A stretch of 7,491 nt of DNA from CAYNMC01 sp964398365 (GCA_964398365.1 CAYNMC010000019.1:1-7491); one strand, 5' to 3'. Shown: positions 1 to 7,313, numbered from the stretch's first letter. Notes: generated by a model not told the origin, from the letters alone. Numbers and translations: made by a program.

Positions 1-4
1 GTTA

Positions 5-33
5 TTTATAAAAAAGAGAAAAAATGTTAAAAT
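5..33 (+). promoter_or_regulatory. Candidate promoter of the 782-residue protein, leaderless geometry
   Basis: TTTATA (5-10), a 17-nt spacer, then TAAAAT (28-33) preceded by TGT (25-27), which makes an extended -10 match. Six bases (34-39) separate the hexamer from the ATG, so transcription would be expected to start at or very near the A of the start codon. The region is A+T-rich, so chance matches are likely; the support comes from the same geometry at other genes in the window. Confidence 0.45.
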
Positions 34-39
34 TAATTT

Positions 40-2388
40 ATGCCGCCCGACATTGAAAAAAAAACAGATCCAAGAGGATTGTCTCAGTCTCCTGAGGCAA
101 AAGAGCCAGAGATCTTAAGTTCTCCACCGAAACCTGAGCAAACCACGAAAAATGAAAGTGCCCAAGAATCCCCGGTAGTAAAGGATTTAAAAGAACTTTT
201 TCCTAAACTTTCTTCTAAAGAGGTGGCAGGAATTGAAGAAGCTTTACATACCAGTCGATTAATTCCAGCTGAGGATGTAGAAAGATTTCAAAATGCGAAA
301 ACTTCCGAAGAGGCATGGGAGGTACTTGATGAATTGACGAGTGATATTTATGCGGGGGCGGATATGCAACCAGACAGTTCTTTTGAAACCTGCTTCGGTA
401 TTCAGGAACAAATTAAACTTGCCCAACTCAGATTTTTGGCACGTACAAGTCCTTTTGCCGAAGAGTTAGTTCCCAAAATGAATATGGTTTACAGTATGCG
501 GCGTTTGGTTCACAACACGATGATGCTTATTGAAGGCGGTCATGGTAAGATTGAGGAAGTAGCGGGGATGTTACAGGCGGAATCTTCATTGGTGGACACC
601 CTCTTTGGTCAAGAGGGAGTGGCAGAGGCTTACCGGCTCTATGAAGATTTGATTGAAAGAATCCGTGTAAGAAATCATAACTGGATTCCTCCAGAACAAA
701 TGTTGCGGAGCTGGCACCAAAAAGGCGCGCTTTTGGATAAACAAGTGCGCGAGCTCTTTATAAAGGCAGTTAAAAACGGCGCCATTGGCGGAAAAATTTA
801 TAAGACTGAGGAAGAATTCAAAAAGGCTTGGCCGGACTGGAAAATTAACCGGGCTTTGCATTTAGGCAGAGCCTACGGTTCGGTTTCTGCCCGTTTTCCG
901 GAAATTGTTTCCCAGGTGCGTTTGCCTAAAGGCAGCGCGCAAATGACCAGTCCTTATGCCGAAGATTTCATCCGCACCTTTAATCCGGTGGAGCATTTGG
1001 TACGCAAATTTAAAATTGGCAGAGAAATGGCCTATCTTTATTATCTTTTAAGCGGTGGAGAGATGCGCACTTTTAAAGACCAGAAAGAAATGGATGAGGC
1101 CTTTGACAAATTGACGGACATTTCAAGGGTTATGTCTTTGAGTGAAAAGCAGAGACACAAAATACCCAACCTTATTTGGAATCTCGTGGGTATTAATAGC
1201 CGAGCCGGCGGCTGGCGGCTAAAAGAAAGTATTAGAGATCTTCCACCAGAACAAAGGCAATATGCTGGCATTGAAGCGGCTTTACAAGGAGTTGAAGACA
1301 CTCTTAAGGAAGAGATTCCGGGTTTTGAGAGACTTCCTTCAGCTCAAAAAAAACAGTTGATTTTACAAAAAAAACAGGAAATTTGGGATTTGACTTTGAG
1401 GCGTTCACCTTTAGTTGTTTGGCGGGCTTTAGTCATCGTCAGACCAGACTTGCAATCAAAATTAAACGCAAGGGTTTTTGGCGAAGAAAAAGTTTCTGAA
1501 AAGCAACTTAATGAGGTAGAAGACTGGCTTTTGATTTTAAAAGAAAAAGCGGTAACCACTTTTGCCGATGAACTTGACTATTCCTTGATTAGTGATCCTT
1601 CAGTGCGCCAGCAGGTAAAAAGCTACGCCGAGGGTATCAGGGAGCTTGTTTGGCAGGAAGGATTTTTGGGTGGCAGAAAGGAGGATTTAGGTAAAAAGAA
1701 ACGTCGGGTTGAAGCTAAAGGTTTATTGGACGAAGGCGAGAACGGCGATTTTAAAAAAATTTTTCCCTTTATCATTACGACTTCAGATATGCCTTTTGAG
1801 AAGTTTGTTTTTGAAAAAGGCGGGCAGGTGGGGATTTTGGGCCGGCGCTGGCGAGACATTAATGCTGCTTCCAAAACGGTGGGTGCCTTTTTGGGTTTGG
1901 TGAGCGAGCTTCCCCGAGTGAAAAAAAGAGAAGACTATATTGAGGCAATAAAACAGGTTTTTAAACCCATGGATGAATATGCTGGTAGGGAGGAAACACA
2001 AAATTTTTCTGCTTATATCGCTGAAATGATTTGCCGGTCTGACCAAAAATTACTTCTAGACAAAATTTTGCCAGCCGGCATGGGTAACCTTTTCGGTTTA
2101 ATTAATCGGCCGCGTTCTTATACCCAAAAAATTTTTGGACCAGAAAGCGCCGCTTTAGATGCCATTGACATTCGGCGCTTAATTGAAGCTTTGGCAGAAG
2201 AGGATCTTATTAATTCCTTAGGGGAGCCTAATCATGAAGAGAAGCTTTTTAAAAAATTAAAAGTCGAAAGAAAACATGTTCTTTTAGAATATGTGCTGCG
2301 CTGGGGACCAGTGGGTTTAGGCCTCTTTCTCTTTGCGCTTTTAAAAGAATTTAAGAAGGAAATGGAAGAAGAATTAAAAAAGGTTTAA
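40..2388 (+). CDS. Large uncharacterised helical protein with C-terminal membrane segment
   Basis: Function not recognised. The 782-residue product begins with a roughly 50-residue stretch rich in Pro, Glu, Lys and Ser that is probably disordered. A long, charged, mostly helical body without obvious catalytic motifs follows. Near the C-terminus, residues about 750-768 (around WGPVGLGLFLFALL) are hydrophobic and flanked by Lys/Glu-rich sequence, so the protein looks tail-anchored with its bulk in the cytoplasm. There is no signal peptide and only two cysteines (C118, C665), which fits a cytoplasmic location. A notable central stretch is residues 270-340 (NRALHLGRAYG, FNPVEHLVRKFKIGREM), which may be a conserved core. 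The ATG at 40 is the first possible start: in-frame TAA codons lie at 28-30 and 34-36. No Shine-Dalgarno sequence is seen; a -10-like element ends 6 nt before the ATG. The gene converges on the VirB6-like gene and their stop codons overlap. It looks more A+T-rich than the minus-strand genes. The reading frame is secure; function is unknown. Confidence 0.9.
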   Translation: MPPDIEKKTDPRGLSQSPEAKEPEILSSPPKPEQTTKNESAQESPVVKDLKELFPKLSSKEVAGIEEALHTSRLIPAEDVERFQNAKTSEEAWEVLDELTSDIYAGADMQPDSSFETCFGIQEQIKLAQLRFLARTSPFAEELVPKMNMVYSMRRLVHNTMMLIEGGHGKIEEVAGMLQAESSLVDTLFGQEGVAEAYRLYEDLIERIRVRNHNWIPPEQMLRSWHQKGALLDKQVRELFIKAVKNGAIGGKIYKTEEEFKKAWPDWKINRALHLGRAYGSVSARFPEIVSQVRLPKGSAQMTSPYAEDFIRTFNPVEHLVRKFKIGREMAYLYYLLSGGEMRTFKDQKEMDEAFDKLTDISRVMSLSEKQRHKIPNLIWNLVGINSRAGGWRLKESIRDLPPEQRQYAGIEAALQGVEDTLKEEIPGFERLPSAQKKQLILQKKQEIWDLTLRRSPLVVWRALVIVRPDLQSKLNARVFGEEKVSEKQLNEVEDWLLILKEKAVTTFADELDYSLISDPSVRQQVKSYAEGIRELVWQEGFLGGRKEDLGKKKRRVEAKGLLDEGENGDFKKIFPFIITTSDMPFEKFVFEKGGQVGILGRRWRDINAASKTVGAFLGLVSELPRVKKREDYIEAIKQVFKPMDEYAGREETQNFSAYIAEMICRSDQKLLLDKILPAGMGNLFGLINRPRSYTQKIFGPESAALDAIDIRRLIEALAEEDLINSLGEPNHEEKLFKKLKVERKHVLLEYVLRWGPVGLGLFLFALLKEFKKEMEEELKKV

Positions 2389-3845
2389 GCACCGGGAGGT
2401 GGTTTGATTGGTTCCAAACTGGTTAGATCTTTGGTTTTTGAAAGATATTGTCTGGCTTGACCCACTTGGATAATCGTTTGAAGGGCATGACTGGGCATTG
2501 AAGCGGCCATCATTAAGGGGGCAAAGGCACCTGCAAGCAAGCCGGGAGCAGCACCACCTTTTTCAACTTTTAAAAGACCTTTTATAAGCTCTACCACTTT
2601 GGGTAACATCATTACCAAACCCAAAACTAATAAAGCCTTGACGGCTTGAGTGTTACCCATGCCCAAAAGGGGAACGCCGCCGCTACCTGAACCACTGCCC
2701 ATGCTTATCGGATTGGACCCTTGCCAATTTGGAATCCCGCCAATGGCGCCTATGAGTAAAAACATCACCGCAGTGGCGGGAAAAACCAAGACGTTGGCAA
2801 GCATCGTCTTCAACCATTTACTGAAAGCCTGACTGCCGGGAAAGGCGTTGGCTAAAAGCTGAAAAGGGGCAAAAATCGTCATCAACACCAAGGTGATATA
2901 AGAAATCACCAGCTGAAAAAAGAGCTTAAAAAGACTAAAAAGATAGGCGATGCCAATCACCAAAAAGCCAAGAGTGTTGGAAATAACCGTTTTAAAGAGA
3001 CTGCTTTGGATACCGAGAGCTTCAGCGGTAACCTCAACAATTAGACTAGAAACACTTGTAATAATACTGCTAGCATTGCTCCAGCCCAAGGAAAGAACGC
3101 TTTGACTGAGAAGCTGGTTTTGGGCGTATTCCTGATTAATAAGGCCATAGGCAGAAAAAATATTGATCACCAGATAAAAGCCAAGCCACATTAAATCAAT
3201 CATCAGCGAGGCAAGGGCATAGGAGAAAGTGATAAGAATAAGAGTTAAAATAAGATTGGGAATAGCTGATTCGATGGAAATTACCGTTTGGGCGTTGATT
3301 TTGGCGCGTAACATGATCATAAAACCAATCAAGACAAAAATAATCACAAAAAACAGATAGGTGAGATTGCGGAAAGCCTTCCAGATATCCATCACGCCTT
3401 GAAGCACTTGCCAGCCTGTGCCTTGTTGGGCATAAGCAGGTTTTACCAGGCCCAAGCTGGAGCCCAAATCAGCCAGATATTCGGCGGTGGAAACCGGCGG
3501 ATTAGCAATAAGAATGGCGCTTAAGCCTCCGGCAAGCTGAATGGCACCAGGTTCGTAAACGCGGTATTTTTCAATGGTTTCTGGTTGCAACCCAACGACC
3601 ATTTTATTAAGGCCGTTGACGAGATTGGTGAGCATAAATTCACTTTGTTTTTCACCGTTATATTCATTTTGGTTGGCATAAAGGGCTTCTTCGTACTGGA
3701 CTTTGGTGGGCCGAAAGTAATAACCTGAAGTTTCAAGACCGTAATCTGGAGATTTGAAACCTACGTCTGCAAAAGCGGCGGTGCTGGTAAGCCAAAAAGC
3801 AATCACCAGCCCAAAACTACTGCCAATAAACGTTTTTAAGCCCAT
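2385..3845 (-). CDS. VirB6/TrbL-like polytopic membrane protein of a type IV secretion-like system
   Basis: Probable inner-membrane channel component of a type IV secretion-like apparatus. Residues 1-26 are a signal peptide (hydrophobic core around residues 11-20, cleavage likely after AFA26). A 130-residue exported region follows. About seven membrane segments come next, judged by eye near residues 162-180, 193-212, 213-231, 287-310, 311-334, 347-369 and 402-422. A Gly/Ser-rich loop (381-390) sits between the last two. The tail is Ala/Gly-rich and ends in a Pro-rich KPPPGA. The protein has no cysteine. This layout, with most helices in the C-terminal two thirds and a soluble exported N-terminus, matches the VirB6/TrbL type, and the pilin-like genes upstream support it. 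Start: an in-frame TAA lies one codon upstream of the ATG, and the signal peptide begins at residue 1. The gene lies 45 bp after the 1013-residue gene and probably ends the minus-strand cluster. Its TAA stop overlaps that of the convergent gene. Assignment is by topology and context; sequence identity to VirB6 was not tested. Confidence 0.75.
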   Translation of the reverse strand: MGLKTFIGSSFGLVIAFWLTSTAAFADVGFKSPDYGLETSGYYFRPTKVQYEEALYANQNEYNGEKQSEFMLTNLVNGLNKMVVGLQPETIEKYRVYEPGAIQLAGGLSAILIANPPVSTAEYLADLGSSLGLVKPAYAQQGTGWQVLQGVMDIWKAFRNLTYLFFVIIFVLIGFMIMLRAKINAQTVISIESAIPNLILTLILITFSYALASLMIDLMWLGFYLVINIFSAYGLINQEYAQNQLLSQSVLSLGWSNASSIITSVSSLIVEVTAEALGIQSSLFKTVISNTLGFLVIGIAYLFSLFKLFFQLVISYITLVLMTIFAPFQLLANAFPGSQAFSKWLKTMLANVLVFPATAVMFLLIGAIGGIPNWQGSNPISMGSGSGSGGVPLLGMGNTQAVKALLVLGLVMMLPKVVELIKGLLKVEKGGAAPGLLAGAFAPLMMAASMPSHALQTIIQVGQARQYLSKTKDLTSLEPIKPPPGA

Positions 3846-3852
3846 TATTTAA

Positions 3853-3882
3853 AATCTAGCATAAAGTAATTTTAAAATTCAA
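3853..3882 (-). promoter_or_regulatory. Candidate promoter of the VirB6-like gene, leaderless geometry
   Basis: Read on the minus strand: TTGAAT (3877-3882), an 18-nt spacer, then TAGATT (3853-3858) preceded by TGC (3859-3861). Seven bases separate TAGATT from the ATG. A 12-bp perfect palindrome AATTTTAAAATT (3868-3879) and two direct copies of AAGTAATT (plus strand 3864-3871 and 3881-3888) fall in the same 45-bp gap and could be an operator or simply A+T-rich noise. If real, the gene could be transcribed apart from its upstream neighbours. Confidence 0.4.
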
Positions 3883-3890
3883 GTAATTGA

Positions 3891-6800
3891 CTAAAACGGT
3901 TTTTCCCTGTTTTCCTGTTTTTTGTCAGGCCGCAGACTGTTGATTACCCATTGTTTGACAAGTTCGGCGCCGCCAAGATAAGGAAAATAAAGGTCGGCTT
4001 TTTGCGGCGAGATTTCCGTTTCTTTGGTTTCCTGAGCGTAGTGGGGAGTTTGGCCTTCCACTTGAGCCGAATTGGCGGTGAACTCGATTTCCGAGCGGGC
4101 AGCCTTGGCTTGGAATTTTGGCAGCTGGCTGGGCTTGAAAAGGTTGAAAAGGCCGTTATCTTTGGCGACCTCTTCAGTTTTGGTGGCGAGATTGCCTATC
4201 TGGTTCCAAATAACTTTAAGATAGGGGATTTTTACCTCAAAGCGAATTTTGCGAGACAAAGTGGTTGATTCCCAAGGACAATCGCCGCTGTCGGGATTGC
4301 TGCAGATATTTGCCCGGCACAAGTCGCGCGCCGCCGGGTCTTGATCACGGCAGCATTTATCCTTTAAAGCGTCGCACCAAGCTTCACCACGTTTGACAAA
4401 CCGCCAATAATCATTAACCACGGCGGTGGCCGTGTCGCTACAACAGGCAGCATCGAGTTTTTCATTGGGATCTTTAAGGGCATCTTCAAGACAAATATCA
4501 GGAGAGAAGGTAGCCGGTTGACAGGTTTTGATTTCTGGAGGCGGCGGAACAACGGCGCCAGCGCAATTTTGCACGGCGCTGCCATCATTATTTATTTTGA
4601 GGGTGCAAGTACAGTTAGCGGTTTGAAAGCAGCCCCGGTTTGGATCATTGGCGCCACCGGCGTTAAGCACCGTCAAGGTTACTTCCAGCCGGTCGCCAGC
4701 TTTTAAATCTTTGGGCGAGAGCGGTGCCGCACAACCCTGAAGGTCGGTAATTGGGGTGCCATAGTTGTTGGGCTTGCCGTCGTCTCTGGGAAAACCGCGG
4801 AAATTGGGCGAAGCGGTGAGCGTACAACTGCCGATGGTTAAACCATTTTTTACCCACGTGACGCTGATGGTGGGATCAACCAAGGTGGCACCGCAACTTT
4901 CAGGATTAGTATCCCAAGCGTGGAGGGAAAAAGCGTCATTTTTACTTTCGAGAGAAAGTCTGACGCCATAACAGCTGCTGGCGGTGGTGGCGGCCAGAAC
5001 TTGAGAAGTCTTGGTTGTCGTTTTCATTTTTGGATCGGCTGAGGCATTTAAATTTTGATTTTTTGGCGCTTGGGGCAAAAAGAGCTTCTGGACAGCCTTG
5101 GTGACTTCGTAAAGCCGCGTGAGATGGGGAAAGCTTACCGGAAATTCAACCTTGGTGGGAGAGATTTGTTTAGCTTCAGGATTAGTAAGTCTTAGTTCGC
5201 CCGGGGGGTGTTCAATTTCGGCAATAATCTTGCCGGCGGCATCTTCGCGGGAAAACATGGGAACATAAGGCCAAAGTTGACCATAAATGGTTTTTTGCCA
5301 CTGGGCATAAAGTTCGGCATAATTGGGATTTTGACGATCTGGCGGCAGGTGACCTTGAGGATAAGGCTCCCGGCCCCAAGCCTGCATGTTTAGACTTCGA
5401 CCACGGTTGTCTTTTACCACATAGTTAAAACCGCGCCTGATGAGTTTAATTTTGTATTCATCCTGCAAACCCTGTGGTGCCAGTCGGCGCCAGAGACCTT
5501 GACGGAGAATGAAGTTTGTATCACTGGGACCCTTTGCCGGTTGGCCGTCATACAGGGCTGTGCCTTCAAAATAATCAGCGAGATATTTTTGTTGGTTTTC
5601 CAGACCGGGGAGAATTTCTCGGTAGCCGGCAAAAGGCACCTTGGTTTTTTCGGTGTTTAAATTAAACTCTGCCCGCCAGTTCCAAAGCGCATAGCGATCA
5701 GCATCATTGGCGCAGATTTTTAAGGCATCGAGTTTATATTTACCGGTGGTTTTGATAGTTGCGGTATCCAAACAGCTGTCAACAGCCTTGCGCACTTTCA
5801 GGTTACAGTCAGCACAGGGTTGGGGTCTCAGTTCACCGGCTGGCGGTTTACCGGTGCCGGCCAGACAGCTGTTGGCAGGATAAAAAGCCGGACCGGGAGT
5901 GATTGGTGCCAAAGAAGGTAGAGGGCCACTCTCAGGGAAAGGAGGGATAGAAGGCAAGGGTTCGGCAGGTAAACCCTGAAGATTAAATACCGGATCATCA
6001 GGAAAAAAAGAATAAGGATCGCAGTCAAAGAGTGAAGAACCAGTCGGTGAGAACTGCCAGAGGAGAAAAGCCGAAGCCCCGCTGTGCAAAAAACGACCGG
6101 CATCTGTTTGGACTTGGCTGGCGCGGTTTTGTCTTTCTTCAGCCGAAGCGCCATTGGTGCAGTTGGCGTTGGTTTTGCCAAGGTAGCCGGCTTCACCAAG
6201 ATAAAAGATTTTACCGGCGCTTTTGGCTGCCTGAAGGGCGGCCATACAATCGGCTTTTTGCTGATCATTGTAATAATGACAATCGATCACGTCAATGTGG
6301 GGTAATTTCATGACCTGAAGATAGGTTGCGCGCAAAGCCGGCTGATCCCAAGGCATGGCGCCGCTGGAAACCTTGGCGCTGGGATCGATTTGATGGATCA
6401 GACTTGAGATATCGTTCATAAAGTTTAAAAAGGCTTCGCTACAACTGGGATCATTTTTACAGTGAGGTTCGTTCATGATTTCCCAGGTGTCGATTTTGCC
6501 CGAACCTTTGTACTTTTCAACCATCATGGCTACATAAGGCCGGTATTCTTCCAAATAACCGGATTCAAACCATTCTTTGGGATTAGCCACAGCAGGACCA
6601 TGAGGAAAATCTTCAAGGGAGACAATAAATTTCTGGCCGGCGGCGGCATTGTTTAAAACTCTTTCTAGGTTGTTATAACCATCAATTCCCAAGGTTTCTT
6701 GATACCCCCAAAGGCGGATTAACTGCTGGGTACCTGAAATTCTTAAAGTTTGCTGAAGATAGTCTAAAATTTGTCTAATCTGTTCAGGACTGCCTTTGCT

Positions 6801-6932
6801 TAGGGCCCAGAAATTAACGCCAAAATAAGGCGGGTTTTGGCCGAAGACAAAGGCAGAAAAACGGCCGGTCAGGAAGCAGTTCAGGCTGAGGATTAGGAAA
6901 ACCGCGGCGATTTTTTTAATTAAAACTGACAT
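3891..6932 (-). CDS. Secreted multidomain protein with N-terminal clan GH-A glycoside hydrolase domain and cysteine-rich C-terminal half
   Basis: An exported 1013-residue protein. Residues 1-31 are a signal peptide (KK then a hydrophobic run). Residues about 35-315 form a TIM-barrel glycosidase of clan GH-A, GH5-like. RLWG (73-76) carries the conserved Arg, TWEIMNEPH (149-157) gives the acid/base Glu155, and CHYYND (218-223) has the conserved His219 and Tyr221. YLGEAG (244-249) gives the nucleophile Glu247, and LLWQFSP (290-296) supplies the active-site Trp292. Both catalytic residues are present, so activity is plausible; the substrate is unknown. The usual GH5 strand-3 His is not in its normal place (SLEDFPHG, 105-112). 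A Pro-rich linker (321-350) follows, then an unrecognised domain (about 355-580). A beta-rich, probably Ig-like domain (about 651-780) comes next, then a segment with ten cysteines (804-885). A final region (about 893-1013) contains FPYLGG. No C-terminal membrane anchor is visible. The mature protein has 29 cysteines. An in-frame TGA at 6954-6956 limits upstream extension. The gene lies 34 bp after the pilin-like gene, so co-transcription is likely. Confidence 0.85.
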   Translation of the reverse strand: MSVLIKKIAAVFLILSLNCFLTGRFSAFVFGQNPPYFGVNFWALSKGSPEQIRQILDYLQQTLRISGTQQLIRLWGYQETLGIDGYNNLERVLNNAAAGQKFIVSLEDFPHGPAVANPKEWFESGYLEEYRPYVAMMVEKYKGSGKIDTWEIMNEPHCKNDPSCSEAFLNFMNDISSLIHQIDPSAKVSSGAMPWDQPALRATYLQVMKLPHIDVIDCHYYNDQQKADCMAALQAAKSAGKIFYLGEAGYLGKTNANCTNGASAEERQNRASQVQTDAGRFLHSGASAFLLWQFSPTGSSLFDCDPYSFFPDDPVFNLQGLPAEPLPSIPPFPESGPLPSLAPITPGPAFYPANSCLAGTGKPPAGELRPQPCADCNLKVRKAVDSCLDTATIKTTGKYKLDALKICANDADRYALWNWRAEFNLNTEKTKVPFAGYREILPGLENQQKYLADYFEGTALYDGQPAKGPSDTNFILRQGLWRRLAPQGLQDEYKIKLIRRGFNYVVKDNRGRSLNMQAWGREPYPQGHLPPDRQNPNYAELYAQWQKTIYGQLWPYVPMFSREDAAGKIIAEIEHPPGELRLTNPEAKQISPTKVEFPVSFPHLTRLYEVTKAVQKLFLPQAPKNQNLNASADPKMKTTTKTSQVLAATTASSCYGVRLSLESKNDAFSLHAWDTNPESCGATLVDPTISVTWVKNGLTIGSCTLTASPNFRGFPRDDGKPNNYGTPITDLQGCAAPLSPKDLKAGDRLEVTLTVLNAGGANDPNRGCFQTANCTCTLKINNDGSAVQNCAGAVVPPPPEIKTCQPATFSPDICLEDALKDPNEKLDAACCSDTATAVVNDYWRFVKRGEAWCDALKDKCCRDQDPAARDLCRANICSNPDSGDCPWESTTLSRKIRFEVKIPYLKVIWNQIGNLATKTEEVAKDNGLFNLFKPSQLPKFQAKAARSEIEFTANSAQVEGQTPHYAQETKETEISPQKADLYFPYLGGAELVKQWVINSLRPDKKQENREKPF

Positions 6933-6936
6933 ATTA

Positions 6937-6942
6937 ATTATG
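6937..6942 (-). promoter_or_regulatory. Possible -10 element before the 1013-residue gene
   Basis: CATAAT on the minus strand (five of six consensus bases) ends 4 nt before the ATG. A weak -35 candidate, CTAACA (6959-6964), lies 16 nt upstream, inside the short gap after the pilin-like gene. There is no TGn extension and no Shine-Dalgarno sequence. The gene may instead be read through from upstream. Confidence 0.25.
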
Positions 6943-6966
6943 ATTGTTTTTCTTCAGTTGTTAGTT

Positions 6967-7266
6967 TTAAAATTCCAAAGAAAACTTGGTGACCTCGACG
7001 CCGGTAAAGATGCCGATAAAACGCAAAACAAACCAAGCACCAATCATCAAAACCAAACCGAGAATGGCATAAGTGAGCGTGTTTTTAGCCGTCTGCATGG
7101 CTTTGGCATCACCGCCGGCAGTTAAATAGCGAAAAGCGGCCAAAACCAGCATAGCAAAAACCGCCAGCGTGGCCAAAACCATTGCCTTGTTTAAAACTGC
7201 TATCAAAAGTTTTTCCAAATGGCTAAACTGGGCCGGTTCCGGACCAAGATCAGCAGGAGAGGGCAT
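6967..7266 (-). CDS. VirB2/pilin-like small membrane protein (T4SS_pilin-type)
   Basis: A 99-residue protein with a short polar N-terminus and two hydrophobic helices (about residues 20-45 and 65-86). They are joined by the polar loop FRYLTAGGDAKAMQTAKNT (45-63), followed by LTYAILGLV. This two-helix layout and the YLTAGGD loop are typical of the small T4SS_pilin family (PF18895) found near type IV secretion-like genes in CPR bacteria, thought to correspond to VirB2/TrbC pilins. No cleavable signal peptide is evident and there is no cysteine. An in-frame TAA at 7270-7272, one codon before the ATG, fixes the start. No Shine-Dalgarno sequence is present. The second half aligns with the C-terminal part of the gene cut by the window edge, so the two are tandem paralogues. 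A pilus or channel subunit role is inferred from the family. Confidence 0.85.
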   Translation of the reverse strand: MPSPADLGPEPAQFSHLEKLLIAVLNKAMVLATLAVFAMLVLAAFRYLTAGGDAKAMQTAKNTLTYAILGLVLMIGAWFVLRFIGIFTGVEVTKFSLEF

Positions 7267-7272
7267 AGTTTA

Positions 7273-7301
7273 GTTTTAACAAAAAACCACCAAGAACTCA
7301 A
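7273..7301 (-). promoter_or_regulatory. Candidate promoter of the pilin-like gene, leaderless geometry
   Basis: Read on the minus strand: TTGAGT (7296-7301), a 17-nt spacer, then TAAAAC (7273-7278) preceded by TGT (7279-7281). Exactly six bases separate the hexamer from the ATG, matching the arrangement before the 782-residue gene. It lies in the 47-bp gap after the upstream paralogue. Individual matches are only four of six bases each. Confidence 0.4.
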
Positions 7302-7313
7302 ATCTAAAAACGA

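Noticed and set aside
24..56. Ten-codon open frame (ATG at 24, TGA at 54-56) overlapping the start of the 782-residue gene, as a leader peptide
   Set aside because: No ribosome binding site beyond a weak purine run, no regulatory codon pattern, and its start overlaps the proposed -10 element.
2401..2421. GTTTG/CAAAC inverted repeat just after the convergent stops, as a terminator
   Set aside because: Only a 5-bp A/T-rich stem with an 8-nt loop, no T tract, and it lies within coding sequence of the VirB6-like gene.
5828..6268. A 146-codon alternate-frame reading on the minus strand
   Set aside because: It lies inside the glycosidase and linker part of the 1013-residue gene, has low-complexity composition and no recognisable domain; the overlapping frame carries the catalytic motifs.
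6032..6313. Plus-strand open frames opposite the glycosidase domain
   Set aside because: Antisense shadows of a high-confidence coding frame, with no start signal and no recognisable domain.
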